Shown here piece after piece: positions 1 through 6,718 of a DNA stretch of 7,238 nt (positions are counted from its first letter, which is position 1; every line of letters starts with the position of its first letter). A program made the position numbers and the translations under genes. The notes beneath the pieces are model-generated. The model was not told the DNA's origin. It searched no databases and saw only the letters and a list, made by a program, of their open reading frames with translations. Source of the DNA: Aquamicrobium sp. (lineage in GTDB: Bacteria > Pseudomonadota > Alphaproteobacteria > Rhizobiales > Rhizobiaceae); NCBI GenBank assembly GCA_014860725.1, contig JACZJD010000490.1, positions 1-7,238 of the forward strand, given 5' to 3'.

Positions 1-24
1 AACCCGGCCGTGCTGCTCAATGGG

Positions 25-61
25 TCCCGGCTCTCCCTCGCTTCGCTCGGTCGGCCGGGAT
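25..61. repeat. Imperfect palindrome with GTCCCGG / CCGGGATGAC ends
   Basis: TCCCGGC at 25-31 pairs perfectly with GCCGGGA at 54-60, and G24 can add a wobble pair with T61. The bases between them form only a weak inner hairpin. A second, competing inverted repeat uses the same right arm: CCCGGCCG at 3-10 is the exact reverse complement of 52-59. Sequences opening with TGGGTCCCGG and closing with CCGGGATGAC are familiar to me as dispersed intergenic repeats in alphaproteobacteria, but I cannot verify the family here. It lies downstream of the DUF1697 gene and could slow transcription. It has no T-run in that direction, so I do not call it a terminator. Confidence 0.45.
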
Positions 62-93
62 GACGGCGGTGGCGGCGTCTCTGTCACAAGCGA

Positions 94-138
94 CCTCTGC
101 CGTGAACGGGAAGAAGGTCCCAGCAGCGGATGAGCGGC
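94..138. repeat. Degenerate half copy of the RIME1-like palindromic repeat
   Basis: This 45-bp stretch matches, in inverted orientation, the left half (6719-6766) of the repeat found near the right end of the window. Shared blocks in order are CCGTGAACGGG, AAGAAGGT, a CAGCAG segment, and CGGATGAG followed by GGC. Compared with the intact copy it has lost bases in the first stem arm and carries several substitutions, so its hairpin is shortened to CCG-TGAA-CGG plus flanks. It appears to be a decayed remnant 33 bp beyond the DUF1697 stop codon. The matching second half is not recognisable. Confidence 0.5.
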
Positions 139-170
139 AGCGCCCACCATCGACCACCCGCGCCCCCGCG

Positions 171-716
171 TCAGGCGTCTGCCGCCGCCGCGAGCTCGGC
201 CAGCTTCAGCACCGTGTTCCAGTTGCGCGCCGTGTTGGGCACCCCGATGCCCTTGTCGAATTTCTCGCCCAGCTTCGACTGGCTCAGCCCGCCGGGCGTG
301 TGGAGGTAGGCCACCCGGTTCACCACCGCGAGCCGGTCGCCCTCTCCCGCCAGGTCCCGCAGCGCGGCGAGCCTTTCCTCGGGGGGATCGCCGTCGAGGA
401 TCGCGGCATGCAGGAACTTCGGCACGTCGACGGCGTCCGGAAACGGATTGTTGGCGATCAGCGCCGTCCATTCGGCCCGCGCGACCGCATAGATCGCCTT
501 GTCGAAGGCGAATTCGCGGGCGCAGATCTCCGCCACCTTCTCCACCACCTCGCGCCGCGGCAGCGCGCTCCGCACCACCGCATTGCCGCTGTTGATGTAG
601 GTGGCGACGTTCTCGAAGCCGGCCAGCGCCAGCTTCTCGCGCAGCGGCGCGACGGGAAGCTGCGTCTTGCCGCCGACGCCGCGAAACAGGACGATATAGA
701 CCGTGCCGCCGCTCAT
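171..716 (-). CDS. DUF1697 family protein
   Basis: A 181-residue protein whose whole length fits the DUF1697 family, which is usually about 175-185 residues. The visible signatures are an N-terminal YIVLFRGVGG strand-loop (residues 7-16), TYINSGNAV (about 39-47), and the C-terminal TARNWNTVLKLAELA. The commoner form of the first motif is LLRGINVGG, so this belongs to a variant with a shorter loop. No catalytic residues are established for the family and the biochemical role is unknown. There is no signal peptide or membrane segment, so it should be cytosolic. The ATG at 714-716 is preceded by only a weak GAAG (722-725). The gene starts 24 bp after the ilvA stop on the same strand and is probably co-transcribed with it, but nothing in the protein suggests a role in threonine or isoleucine metabolism. 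Confidence 0.88.
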   Translation of the reverse strand: MSGGTVYIVLFRGVGGKTQLPVAPLREKLALAGFENVATYINSGNAVVRSALPRREVVEKVAEICAREFAFDKAIYAVARAEWTALIANNPFPDAVDVPKFLHAAILDGDPPEERLAALRDLAGEGDRLAVVNRVAYLHTPGGLSQSKLGEKFDKGIGVPNTARNWNTVLKLAELAAAADA

Positions 717-740
717 GGCGTCTTCATAGCATGGCCGCGC

Positions 741-2009
741 TCATATGATGAAGCCGGCCAGCGTCTCGTTGTCGGTGATGTCCTGATAAGCCCAGCCGGC
801 CTCCGCGAACCGCTTGTGCAGGATGTCGAAGCTTTTCGCATCCCTGGTCTCGATGCCGATCAGCACCGAGCCGAAATTGCGCGCCGACTTCTTGAGATAT
901 TCGAACCGGACGATGTCGTCGTCGGGCCCGAGCAGGGTGAGGAAGTCGCGCAGCGCGCCCGGCCGCTGCGGGAAGCGGAAGACGAAATACTTCTTCAGCC
1001 CCTCGAAGCGCAGCGCCCGCTCCTTGACGTCGGGCAGGCGCTCGAAGTCGAAATTGCCGCCCGAGACGATGAGCACCACGACCTTGCCCCTGAGCTCCTT
1101 GCGCGGAAAATCCTTGAGCGCGTCGATGGCGAGCGCGCCGGCCGGCTCCAGCACGATGCCCTCGACGTTGAGGATTTCGATCATGGTGGCGCACAGCCGG
1201 TTTTCCGGCACCAGCCGCACCTGCGCCGCGTCGAAATGCTTGAGCAGCCGGAAGTTCTCCCTGCCGATCTCGGCCACGGCCGCCCCGTCGACGAAATTGT
1301 CGACCTTGTCGAGCTTCACCCGCTTGCCGGCCTCGAGGCTGCGCCTGAGGCTCGGCGCGCCCGACGGCTCGGCGAAGGCGAAGCGCGTCGTCGCCCCGGT
1401 CTCGGCGAGATAGCGCGTCACGCCGGCCGAAAGCCCGCCGCCGCCCACCGGCAGGATCGTCAGCTCCGGCGACACGCCCTCGGGCAGCTGCTCTACGATC
1501 TCGTGCGCGATGGTCGCCTGCCCCTCAATGATGTCCTTGTGGTCGAAGGGCGGCACCATCAGCCCGCCGCTCGCCGCCGCGAAGTCGAGCGCGGCGCGGT
1601 AGCAGTCGTCGAAGAAGTCGCCGACGAGGCGGATTTCGACCGCCTCGGCCCCGAACATCCGCGTCTTGTCGATCTTCTGCTGCGGCGTCGTCACCGGCAT
1701 GAACACCACGCCCTTGCGGCCGAGATGGCGGCAGACATAGGCGAAGCCCTGCGCATGGTTGCCGGCCGAGGCGCAGACGAACACCTCGGCGACTCCGTCC
1801 CCCTTGGCGCCCGAGGCGAGCGCCTTGCGGAAGAAGTTGAACGCGCCGCGGATCTTGTAGGAGCGGACGGGTGACAGGTCCTCGCGCTTGAGGAAGATGC
1901 GCGCGCCGGTCTTGCGCGACAGGTAGTCGTTCTCCTGCAGCGGCGTCTCGGCGAAGAGCGGCCGCATCGCCTCTGCCGCGCGCGCCACCTCGCGGGGAAA
2001 AGTCGCCAT
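741..2009 (-). CDS. ilvA: Threonine ammonia-lyase (threonine dehydratase), single ACT-like domain form
   Basis: PLP-dependent enzyme that deaminates L-threonine to 2-oxobutanoate and ammonia, the first committed step of isoleucine biosynthesis, in the cytosol. With the chosen start it has 422 residues. The fold-type II catalytic domain covers about residues 10-325: the Schiff-base lysine is K52 in SYKIRGA, SAGNHAQG at 81-88 lies at the substrate/cofactor site, GGGGL at 189-193 binds the PLP phosphate, and SGGN at 316-319 faces the pyridine nitrogen. A single ACT-like regulatory domain follows (about 338-415, beginning KKYFVFRFPQRPGALRDFL). That architecture matches the roughly 410-420-residue Bacillus-type IlvA rather than the 514-residue two-ACT E. 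coli enzyme. Feedback control by isoleucine is expected from the family, not shown. An in-frame start at 2069 would add 20 unconserved residues; the start at 2009 is preferred because of its ribosome binding site. It is divergent from trkH and leads the DUF1697 gene. Confidence 0.95.
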   Translation of the reverse strand: MATFPREVARAAEAMRPLFAETPLQENDYLSRKTGARIFLKREDLSPVRSYKIRGAFNFFRKALASGAKGDGVAEVFVCASAGNHAQGFAYVCRHLGRKGVVFMPVTTPQQKIDKTRMFGAEAVEIRLVGDFFDDCYRAALDFAAASGGLMVPPFDHKDIIEGQATIAHEIVEQLPEGVSPELTILPVGGGGLSAGVTRYLAETGATTRFAFAEPSGAPSLRRSLEAGKRVKLDKVDNFVDGAAVAEIGRENFRLLKHFDAAQVRLVPENRLCATMIEILNVEGIVLEPAGALAIDALKDFPRKELRGKVVVLIVSGGNFDFERLPDVKERALRFEGLKKYFVFRFPQRPGALRDFLTLLGPDDDIVRFEYLKKSARNFGSVLIGIETRDAKSFDILHKRFAEAGWAYQDITDNETLAGFII

Positions 2010-2100
2010 CTCGTCGTCTCCGCTGCGTCTTTTCCCGCCGCTATTGCACAAACCGGCGGATGAAGCCACTGTCGCGCCAAGAGCGTGAGGGATTCCTTCC
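2010..2100. promoter_or_regulatory. Divergent ilvA/trkH intergenic region
   Basis: This 91-bp gap between the start codons of ilvA (leftward) and trkH (rightward) must hold both promoters unless one lies inside a neighbouring gene. TTGCAC at 2044-2049 resembles a -35 box for trkH, but no good -10 stands at the right distance, and no clear operator palindrome or leader peptide is visible. An AGGGA at 2088-2092 serves as the trkH ribosome binding site, 8 nt before the GTG start. Confidence 0.4.
2018..2021 (-). promoter_or_regulatory. Ribosome binding site of ilvA
   Basis: GGAG on the minus strand lies 8 nt upstream of the ATG at 2007-2009. It decides in favour of this start over the longer in-frame ATG at 2069, whose extra residues (MASSAGLCNSGG...) do not resemble IlvA N-termini. 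Confidence 0.7.
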
Positions 2101-3561
2101 GTGCAGTATTCGGCCGTCCGCGCCGCGGTTCACATCGCGTCGGTCTTCGCGATCTATCTCTCCTTCGCCATGCTCGCGCCGGCGGCCGTCGACCTCTATT
2201 ACGGCAACGAGGACTGGAAGGTCTTCGCCTTCTCGGCCTTCTTCACCGGGGGTCTGGCGCTCGGCTGCGTGTTGGCGACGCAAGGGCGCCCGCCGACGAT
2301 CTCCTCGCGCTTCGGCTTCCTCGTCGTCAACCTCCTGTGGCTGACCACCAGCATCATCGGCGCGGTGCCGTTCTATGCCGCCGCCTCCCTCGACCTGACG
2401 CTGGCAGAGGCCATTTTCGAGGCCGTCTCCGGCATCACCACCACGGGCGCCACGATCATCAACGGCCTCGACCACCTGCCGCCCGGCATCCTTCTGTGGC
2501 GGTCGATCCTGCAATGGATGGGCGGCCTCGGCGTCATCGCGCTCAGCCTGTTCGTGCTGCCGTTCCTCAATGTCGGCGGCATCTCCTATTTCCGCATCGA
2601 ATCCTCTGACATCACCGACCGGCCCTTCGAGCGGCTTTCGACCCACATCACCACGCTGATCGGCATCTATTGCGCCACGACCATCCTGTGCGCGGTGCTC
2701 TACGCCGCGGCCGGCATGGGCGGCTTCGACGCGCTGAACCACGCGCTCACCACCATCTCCACCGCCGGCTTTTCCACCCACGACGCCTCGATGGGCGTCT
2801 ATGGCGACAATTTCGCCATCCTGTGGATCGCGATCGTCTTCATGTTCATCGGCGCGCTGCCGTTCTCGATCGTCATGCTGCTGGCAATCTCGGGGCGGCT
2901 CGACGCCCTGCGCGACCCGCAGATCCGCGTCTTCGCCGGCTACGTCGCGGCCTTCGTCGTCGCGGTCGCGCTCTATCTCCGGCTGACGGGCGACATGCCC
3001 TTCGCCTCGGCGCTGACCTATTCGGCGTTCAACTTCGTCTCGATCATCACCACGACGGGCTTCGCGACCGGCGACTACACGCAGTGGGGGCCGTTCGTGG
3101 CCGGCTGCGCGCTGGTGGCGACCGTGCTCGGCGGCTGTTCCGGCTCCACCTCCGGCGGCGTCAAGGCCTACCGCTTCCTCATCCTGTTCAAGCTGCTCGC
3201 CAACGGCCTCAAGCGCTTCGTCTATCCCCACGCGGCCGTGACCGTGCATTACGGCGACCGCCCGGTGGACGATGCCATGCAGCGCGCCGTGGTGCTGTTC
3301 ATCTCGGCCTTCGTGGTCATCTGGCTGATCCTGACGCTGCTCCTGACCGCGACCGGGCTCGACATCCTCACAGCGCTGTCGGGCGCGCTCACCTGCCTCA
3401 CCAATGTCGGCCCCGGCCTCGGCGGGGTGATCGGCCCGGCCGGCAACTTCTCCGCCGTGCCGGACACGGCGAAGTGGCTGCTTTCGGTCGGCATGCTGCT
3501 CGGCCGGCTGGAAATCCTCGCCGTCCTCGTCGTCTTCTCGCCGCTCTTCTGGCGGCGCTGA
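2101..3561 (+). CDS. trkH: TrkH-family potassium uptake membrane protein
   Basis: A 486-residue integral inner-membrane protein, the usual length for TrkH, forming the K+-translocating pore of Trk/Ktr-type uptake. The four membrane-pore-membrane repeats are recognisable by their filter loops, each with its conserved glycine: TTTGA at 113-117, STAGF at 220-224, TTTGF at 317-321 and TNVGPGL at 434-440. The glycine- and serine-rich GCSGSTSGGVK (345-355) in the middle helix of the third repeat corresponds to the gating loop of the family, and GMLLGRLE (464-471) is a typical C-terminal motif. TrkH normally works with a cytosolic NAD(H)/nucleotide-binding TrkA, which is not in this window. The start is GTG with AGGGA 8 nt upstream; the next in-frame ATG (residue 24) would cut the first membrane helix. 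The downstream lipoprotein gene lies 68 bp away on the same strand. Confidence 0.95.
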   Translation: MQYSAVRAAVHIASVFAIYLSFAMLAPAAVDLYYGNEDWKVFAFSAFFTGGLALGCVLATQGRPPTISSRFGFLVVNLLWLTTSIIGAVPFYAAASLDLTLAEAIFEAVSGITTTGATIINGLDHLPPGILLWRSILQWMGGLGVIALSLFVLPFLNVGGISYFRIESSDITDRPFERLSTHITTLIGIYCATTILCAVLYAAAGMGGFDALNHALTTISTAGFSTHDASMGVYGDNFAILWIAIVFMFIGALPFSIVMLLAISGRLDALRDPQIRVFAGYVAAFVVAVALYLRLTGDMPFASALTYSAFNFVSIITTTGFATGDYTQWGPFVAGCALVATVLGGCSGSTSGGVKAYRFLILFKLLANGLKRFVYPHAAVTVHYGDRPVDDAMQRAVVLFISAFVVIWLILTLLLTATGLDILTALSGALTCLTNVGPGLGGVIGPAGNFSAVPDTAKWLLSVGMLLGRLEILAVLVVFSPLFWRR

Positions 3562-3615
3562 CGGCTTGCCATCGCCCGCCTGCCGCGATAGCGGATAGAA
3601 GGGGCGATCGTCGGC

Positions 3616-3622
3616 AGAGGAG
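3616..3622 (+). promoter_or_regulatory. Ribosome binding site fixing a TTG start
   Basis: AGAGGAG stands 7 nt before the TTG at 3630-3632. It is the best Shine-Dalgarno sequence in the window. It supports TTG as the true start of the lipoprotein gene over the in-frame ATG at 3663, which has no such site and would leave a very short signal peptide. Confidence 0.75.
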
Positions 3623-3629
3623 TTTTTCG

Positions 3630-4802
3630 TTGAGCCGGGCACGCTGCGTCGCGACATCCGTCATGCTGGGAGCCGCCATCGCCCTGTCGGGCTGCGCCGG
3701 CGGCCCGTCGCACAGGCTGCTCGACGCCGTTGCCGCCGAGCCGCAGGAGCTGCTCGCCACCCACCGCATCTACGTCGCCACCACGCGTGCGGCCGCCGAG
3801 GACCGCAAGGAGGTGTTCAGCGGCGAGCGCAGCGTCGATCTGAACTTCGCCCGCGTCGATATCACCGTCCCGAAGGTCCACCAGCCCGGCGTGGTCGAGC
3901 AGCCGCGCAGCGATGCGCGCCGCGACCCCGCCCGCCACTTCGCGGCCGGCGAGGTGGCGCTCTACCCCAGGGAGGAAGGGTTCGCCAACGGGCTGCGCGA
4001 GAGCCTGAAGCGGACCGACGGCCGCGCCCTCATCTTCGTCCACGGCTACCGCACGCCCTTCGACAATTCCGTCTACCGCGCGGCGCAGATCGTCCACGAT
4101 TCCGGCTATCGCGGCACGCCGGTGCTGTTCTCCTGGGCCTCGACCGGCCGCACGGTCGACTACATCTACGACAACAACTCCGCCACCGTCGCCCGCGACG
4201 GGCTGGAAAAGACCCTGCGCCTGCTGCACGCCGCCGGCGCCCGCCGCATCGACATCGTCGCCCACTCGATGGGCAACTGGCTGACGATGGAGGCGCTGCG
4301 CCAGTTCGCGCTCGCCAGCGACCGCGACGTCAGCGACAGGCTCGGCGACGTCATCCTCGCCTCGCCGGACATCGACGTCGACGTGTTCAAGAGCCAGCTT
4401 CGCCGCATCGGCAAGCCCGACCGGCCGTTCTTCGTCATCGTGTCGCGCGACGACCGGGCGCTGCTCGCCTCCTCGATCATCGCCGGCAACCGGCCGCGCG
4501 TCGGCGACTACGGCAACGACGCGGACCTGGCCGAGCTCGGCATCACCGTGGTCGACATCTCCGCGGTCTCGTCCGGCGATCCGCTCAACCATGCCAAGTT
4601 CGCCGAGAACCCGCTTCTGGTGCAGCTTCTCGGCAGCAGGCTGAACGAGGACGACACGCTGTCGGGCAGCGGCGACCAGATCTCGCGGCGCATCGAGAGC
4701 CTGGCCCAGGGCGTCGGCCAGACGCTGGGCTCGGCGGCGGAGATCGTCATCACCACGCCGCTCGAGGTCATCAACATCGCGGTCGGCGGCGGCGGGCGAT
4801 AG
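3630..4802 (+). CDS. DUF900 / COG4782 alpha/beta-hydrolase lipoprotein
   Basis: A 390-residue protein beginning with a lipoprotein signal peptide: basic start (SRAR), short hydrophobic stretch, and lipobox LSGC with Cys22 as the predicted lipidated residue. The mature protein is therefore expected on the outer side of the inner membrane or in the outer membrane. An alpha/beta-hydrolase domain of the DUF900 family follows. FVHGYRTPFDNSVYRAAQI (from about 136) carries the oxyanion-side HGY with H138. The nucleophile elbow is AHSMGNW with Ser213. Asp247 in ASPDIDVDVF and His321 in DPLNHAKF are the likely remaining triad residues. The natural substrate is unknown; family members are annotated only as putative esterases or lipases. 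About 55 C-terminal residues after the triad are less conserved and perhaps extended. Only 68 bp follow trkH, so read-through from it is plausible, but a functional link is not shown. It converges on the adenine deaminase gene. Confidence 0.9.
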   Translation: MSRARCVATSVMLGAAIALSGCAGGPSHRLLDAVAAEPQELLATHRIYVATTRAAAEDRKEVFSGERSVDLNFARVDITVPKVHQPGVVEQPRSDARRDPARHFAAGEVALYPREEGFANGLRESLKRTDGRALIFVHGYRTPFDNSVYRAAQIVHDSGYRGTPVLFSWASTGRTVDYIYDNNSATVARDGLEKTLRLLHAAGARRIDIVAHSMGNWLTMEALRQFALASDRDVSDRLGDVILASPDIDVDVFKSQLRRIGKPDRPFFVIVSRDDRALLASSIIAGNRPRVGDYGNDADLAELGITVVDISAVSSGDPLNHAKFAENPLLVQLLGSRLNEDDTLSGSGDQISRRIESLAQGVGQTLGSAAEIVITTPLEVINIAVGGGGR

Positions 4803-4804
4803 CC

Positions 4805-6622
4805 TTACAGGAACAGGTCGACCTTCTCGAACCGGGTGACGTCGACGAGGCCGATATCGGAGATGCGCAGCTCCGGGATCACCACCAGAGCCAGCAGCGA
4901 GTGCTGCATGTAGGCGTTGTTGAGCGTGCAGCCCATGTCGCGCATCGCCGCCGTCAGCTTCGCCGCCTTCTGCGCCACCACCTCGGCCCGCTCGTCTGAC
5001 ATCAGCCCGGCGATCGGCATCTCGACCAGCGCGATCTCGCGCCCTTGCGAGAACAGCACCACGCCGCCGCCGACCTGGCCCAGCCGGTTGGCGGCCAGCG
5101 CCATGTCGCTCTTGCTGGTGCCGACGACGATCATGTGGTGGGCATCGTGCGCCACGGTCGAGGCGAGCGCGCAGTCCTTCATGTAGCCGAAGCCCGAGAC
5201 GAAGCCGTTGGTGACGCCGCCCGTGCCGCGATGGCGCTCGACCAGCGCGATCTGGCACACGTCGTTCTCGCGGTCCATCGCCACCAGACCGTCGGCCACG
5301 CCGAGGTCGGCCTCCAGCGCCCGCGTCGGCGCCTGGTTCTCGATCACGCCGATGACGCGCACCCTGACCTCGTTGGCGCCCTCGGGCGCGGCGATGTCGA
5401 AATCGGCCGCCTTGAGCTTCCTGCCGAGCCTGACCGTGTTCCGGGCGCGCGCCGGATAGTCGTAAGGGGGAATCTCCACCTCCAGCCTGCCGCCCTTCGC
5501 CAGCCGAACGCCGCGCGCGAAGACCTCGTCGATGGCGAGCGTGGCGAGATCGGAGACGATGAGGAAGTCGGCGAGCCGCCCCGGCGTGATCGAGCCGATC
5601 TCGCGTTCGAGGCGGAAATGCTGCGCGGTGTTGAGCGTCGCCATCTGGATCGCCGTCACCGGCTTCAGCCCCTGCGCGATGGCGTGGCGCACCACGCGGT
5701 CCATGTGGCCGTCCTCGACCAGCGTGCCGGAATGGCTGTCGTCGGTGCACAGGATGAAGTTGCGCGGGTCGAGCCCCTTTTCCGTCACCGCCCGGATCTG
5801 GCTCGCCACGTCGTACCAGGCGGAGCCGAGCCTGAGCATCGCCTTCATGCCCTGCCGCACCCGCGCGACGGCGTCCTCCATGGCCGTGCCCTCGTGGTCG
5901 TCCTCCGGCCCGCCGGCGACATAGCCGTGGAACGGCAGGCCGAGATCGCGCGAGGCATAGTGGCCGCCGACCGTCTTGCCCGCCTTCGCGGTCGCGGCGA
6001 TCTCGGTCACCATCAGCGGGTCGTTGCCCGCGACGCCGGGAAAGTTCATCACCTCGCCGAGGCCGATGATGTTCTCCCACGTCATCGCCTCGGCCACGTC
6101 CTCGGCCGTCAGCTGCGCGCCGGCATTCTCCAGCCCCGGCGCAGAGGGCACGCAGGACGGCATCTGCACATGCACGTTGACCGGCATGGCCAGCGCCTCG
6201 TCGTGCATCAGCCGCACCCCGTCGAGGCCGAGCACGTTGGCGATCTCGTGCGGGTCGATGAACATCGAGGTCGTGCCGTGCGGGATGACGGCGCGGCAGA
6301 ACTCCGTCACCGTCACCATGCCGCTCTCGACATGCATGTGGCCGTCGCACAGGCCGGGGACGAGATAGCGCCCGCCGGCGTCGACCACCCGCGTGCCCTC
6401 GCCGATGGCGTGCGAGGCGTCCGGCCCGCAATAGGCGAAGCGCCCCGCCGCGATGGCGATGTCGGTCGCGGGGATCACCTCGCCCGAATGGACGTTGACC
6501 CAGCGCCCGTTGCGCACGACGAGGTCAGCCGGCCTCCTGCCGGTCGCCACGTCGACCAGATGCGGCGCGACCTCGGTCCACGGCTTCGGGCGCGAGAAGG
6601 ACGTCTTCGTCTTGGCGGGCAT
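4805..6622 (-). CDS. ade: Adenine deaminase (COG1001 family)
   Basis: Amidohydrolase-superfamily enzyme that hydrolyses adenine to hypoxanthine and ammonia in purine salvage or catabolism, in the cytosol. With the chosen start it has 605 residues, close to the 577-600 usual for the family. An N-terminal beta domain (about 25-85) leads into the TIM-barrel metal site: HMH at 95-97, DPHEIANVLG at 123-132, GEVMNFPGV with Glu190 as likely bridging ligand, GGHYAS with His221, DDHEG with His243, and TDDSHSG with Asp294/Asp295. The family C-terminal domain follows (about 405-605), with GFVSGFGYMK, TVAHDAHHMIVVGT, AGLMSD and the terminal GLVDVTRFEKVDLF. The region usually reading GTNDEDM is GTSKSDM here, so a shifted substrate preference is possible. 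ATG at 6622 is preferred over one 35 codons upstream because of its ribosome binding site and because the extra residues are unlike the family. It shares its strand with the upstream Lrp-type regulator gene. Confidence 0.93.
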   Translation of the reverse strand: MPAKTKTSFSRPKPWTEVAPHLVDVATGRRPADLVVRNGRWVNVHSGEVIPATDIAIAAGRFAYCGPDASHAIGEGTRVVDAGGRYLVPGLCDGHMHVESGMVTVTEFCRAVIPHGTTSMFIDPHEIANVLGLDGVRLMHDEALAMPVNVHVQMPSCVPSAPGLENAGAQLTAEDVAEAMTWENIIGLGEVMNFPGVAGNDPLMVTEIAATAKAGKTVGGHYASRDLGLPFHGYVAGGPEDDHEGTAMEDAVARVRQGMKAMLRLGSAWYDVASQIRAVTEKGLDPRNFILCTDDSHSGTLVEDGHMDRVVRHAIAQGLKPVTAIQMATLNTAQHFRLEREIGSITPGRLADFLIVSDLATLAIDEVFARGVRLAKGGRLEVEIPPYDYPARARNTVRLGRKLKAADFDIAAPEGANEVRVRVIGVIENQAPTRALEADLGVADGLVAMDRENDVCQIALVERHRGTGGVTNGFVSGFGYMKDCALASTVAHDAHHMIVVGTSKSDMALAANRLGQVGGGVVLFSQGREIALVEMPIAGLMSDERAEVVAQKAAKLTAAMRDMGCTLNNAYMQHSLLALVVIPELRISDIGLVDVTRFEKVDLFL

Positions 6623-6630
6623 GGCTGAAT

Positions 6631-6634
6631 CTCC
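6631..6634 (-). promoter_or_regulatory. Ribosome binding site of the adenine deaminase gene
   Basis: GGAG on the minus strand lies 8 nt upstream of the ATG at 6620-6622. It decides the start against the upstream in-frame ATG at 6727, whose translation would run into the palindromic repeat. Confidence 0.65.
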
Positions 6635-6718
6635 GGTTTCACGGACTGTGCCACCGAGCGCATGGCCGGCGCAATGGCGCGGGGGAAACCGCCGGATCGT
6701 CAAGGCTTCGCGGAAACG

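Noticed and set aside
60..1874. A 604-codon open frame on the plus strand opposite the DUF1697 and ilvA genes.
   Set aside because: Its composition is that of an antisense shadow (His/Arg/Glu/Asp-rich), and both genes beneath it match known families throughout.
2670..3629. An N-terminal extension of the hydrolase frame by about 320 codons overlapping trkH.
   Set aside because: The extension is an out-of-frame reading of trkH. The signal peptide, lipobox and strong ribosome binding site place the real start at 3630.
3562..3629. A sigma70-type promoter for the hydrolase gene (TTGCCA at 3566-3571 with TAGCGG 17 bp later).
   Set aside because: The -10 match is poor and such matches are expected by chance; co-transcription with trkH explains the spacing equally well.
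2041..3657. A 538-codon minus-strand frame opposite trkH, rich in Asp, Glu, Arg and His.
   Set aside because: It is the complement of a hydrophobic membrane protein's codons, which gives charged residues; no domain is recognisable.
3249..6431. A 1060-codon open frame on the minus strand spanning trkH, the hydrolase gene and most of the adenine deaminase gene.
   Set aside because: It is Arg/Gly/Ala/Asp-rich low-complexity translation that runs antisense to two well-supported genes and out of frame with a third. Stop codons are rare in such frames because of the high GC.
5045..6628. A 527-codon plus-strand frame opposite the adenine deaminase gene.
   Set aside because: It is an antisense shadow of a complete, conserved enzyme, with no ribosome binding site or recognisable domain.
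6623..6718. A purine riboswitch upstream of the adenine deaminase gene.
   Set aside because: None of the conserved core or loop-loop pairing of purine riboswitches is visible, and the segment is short and GC-rich.
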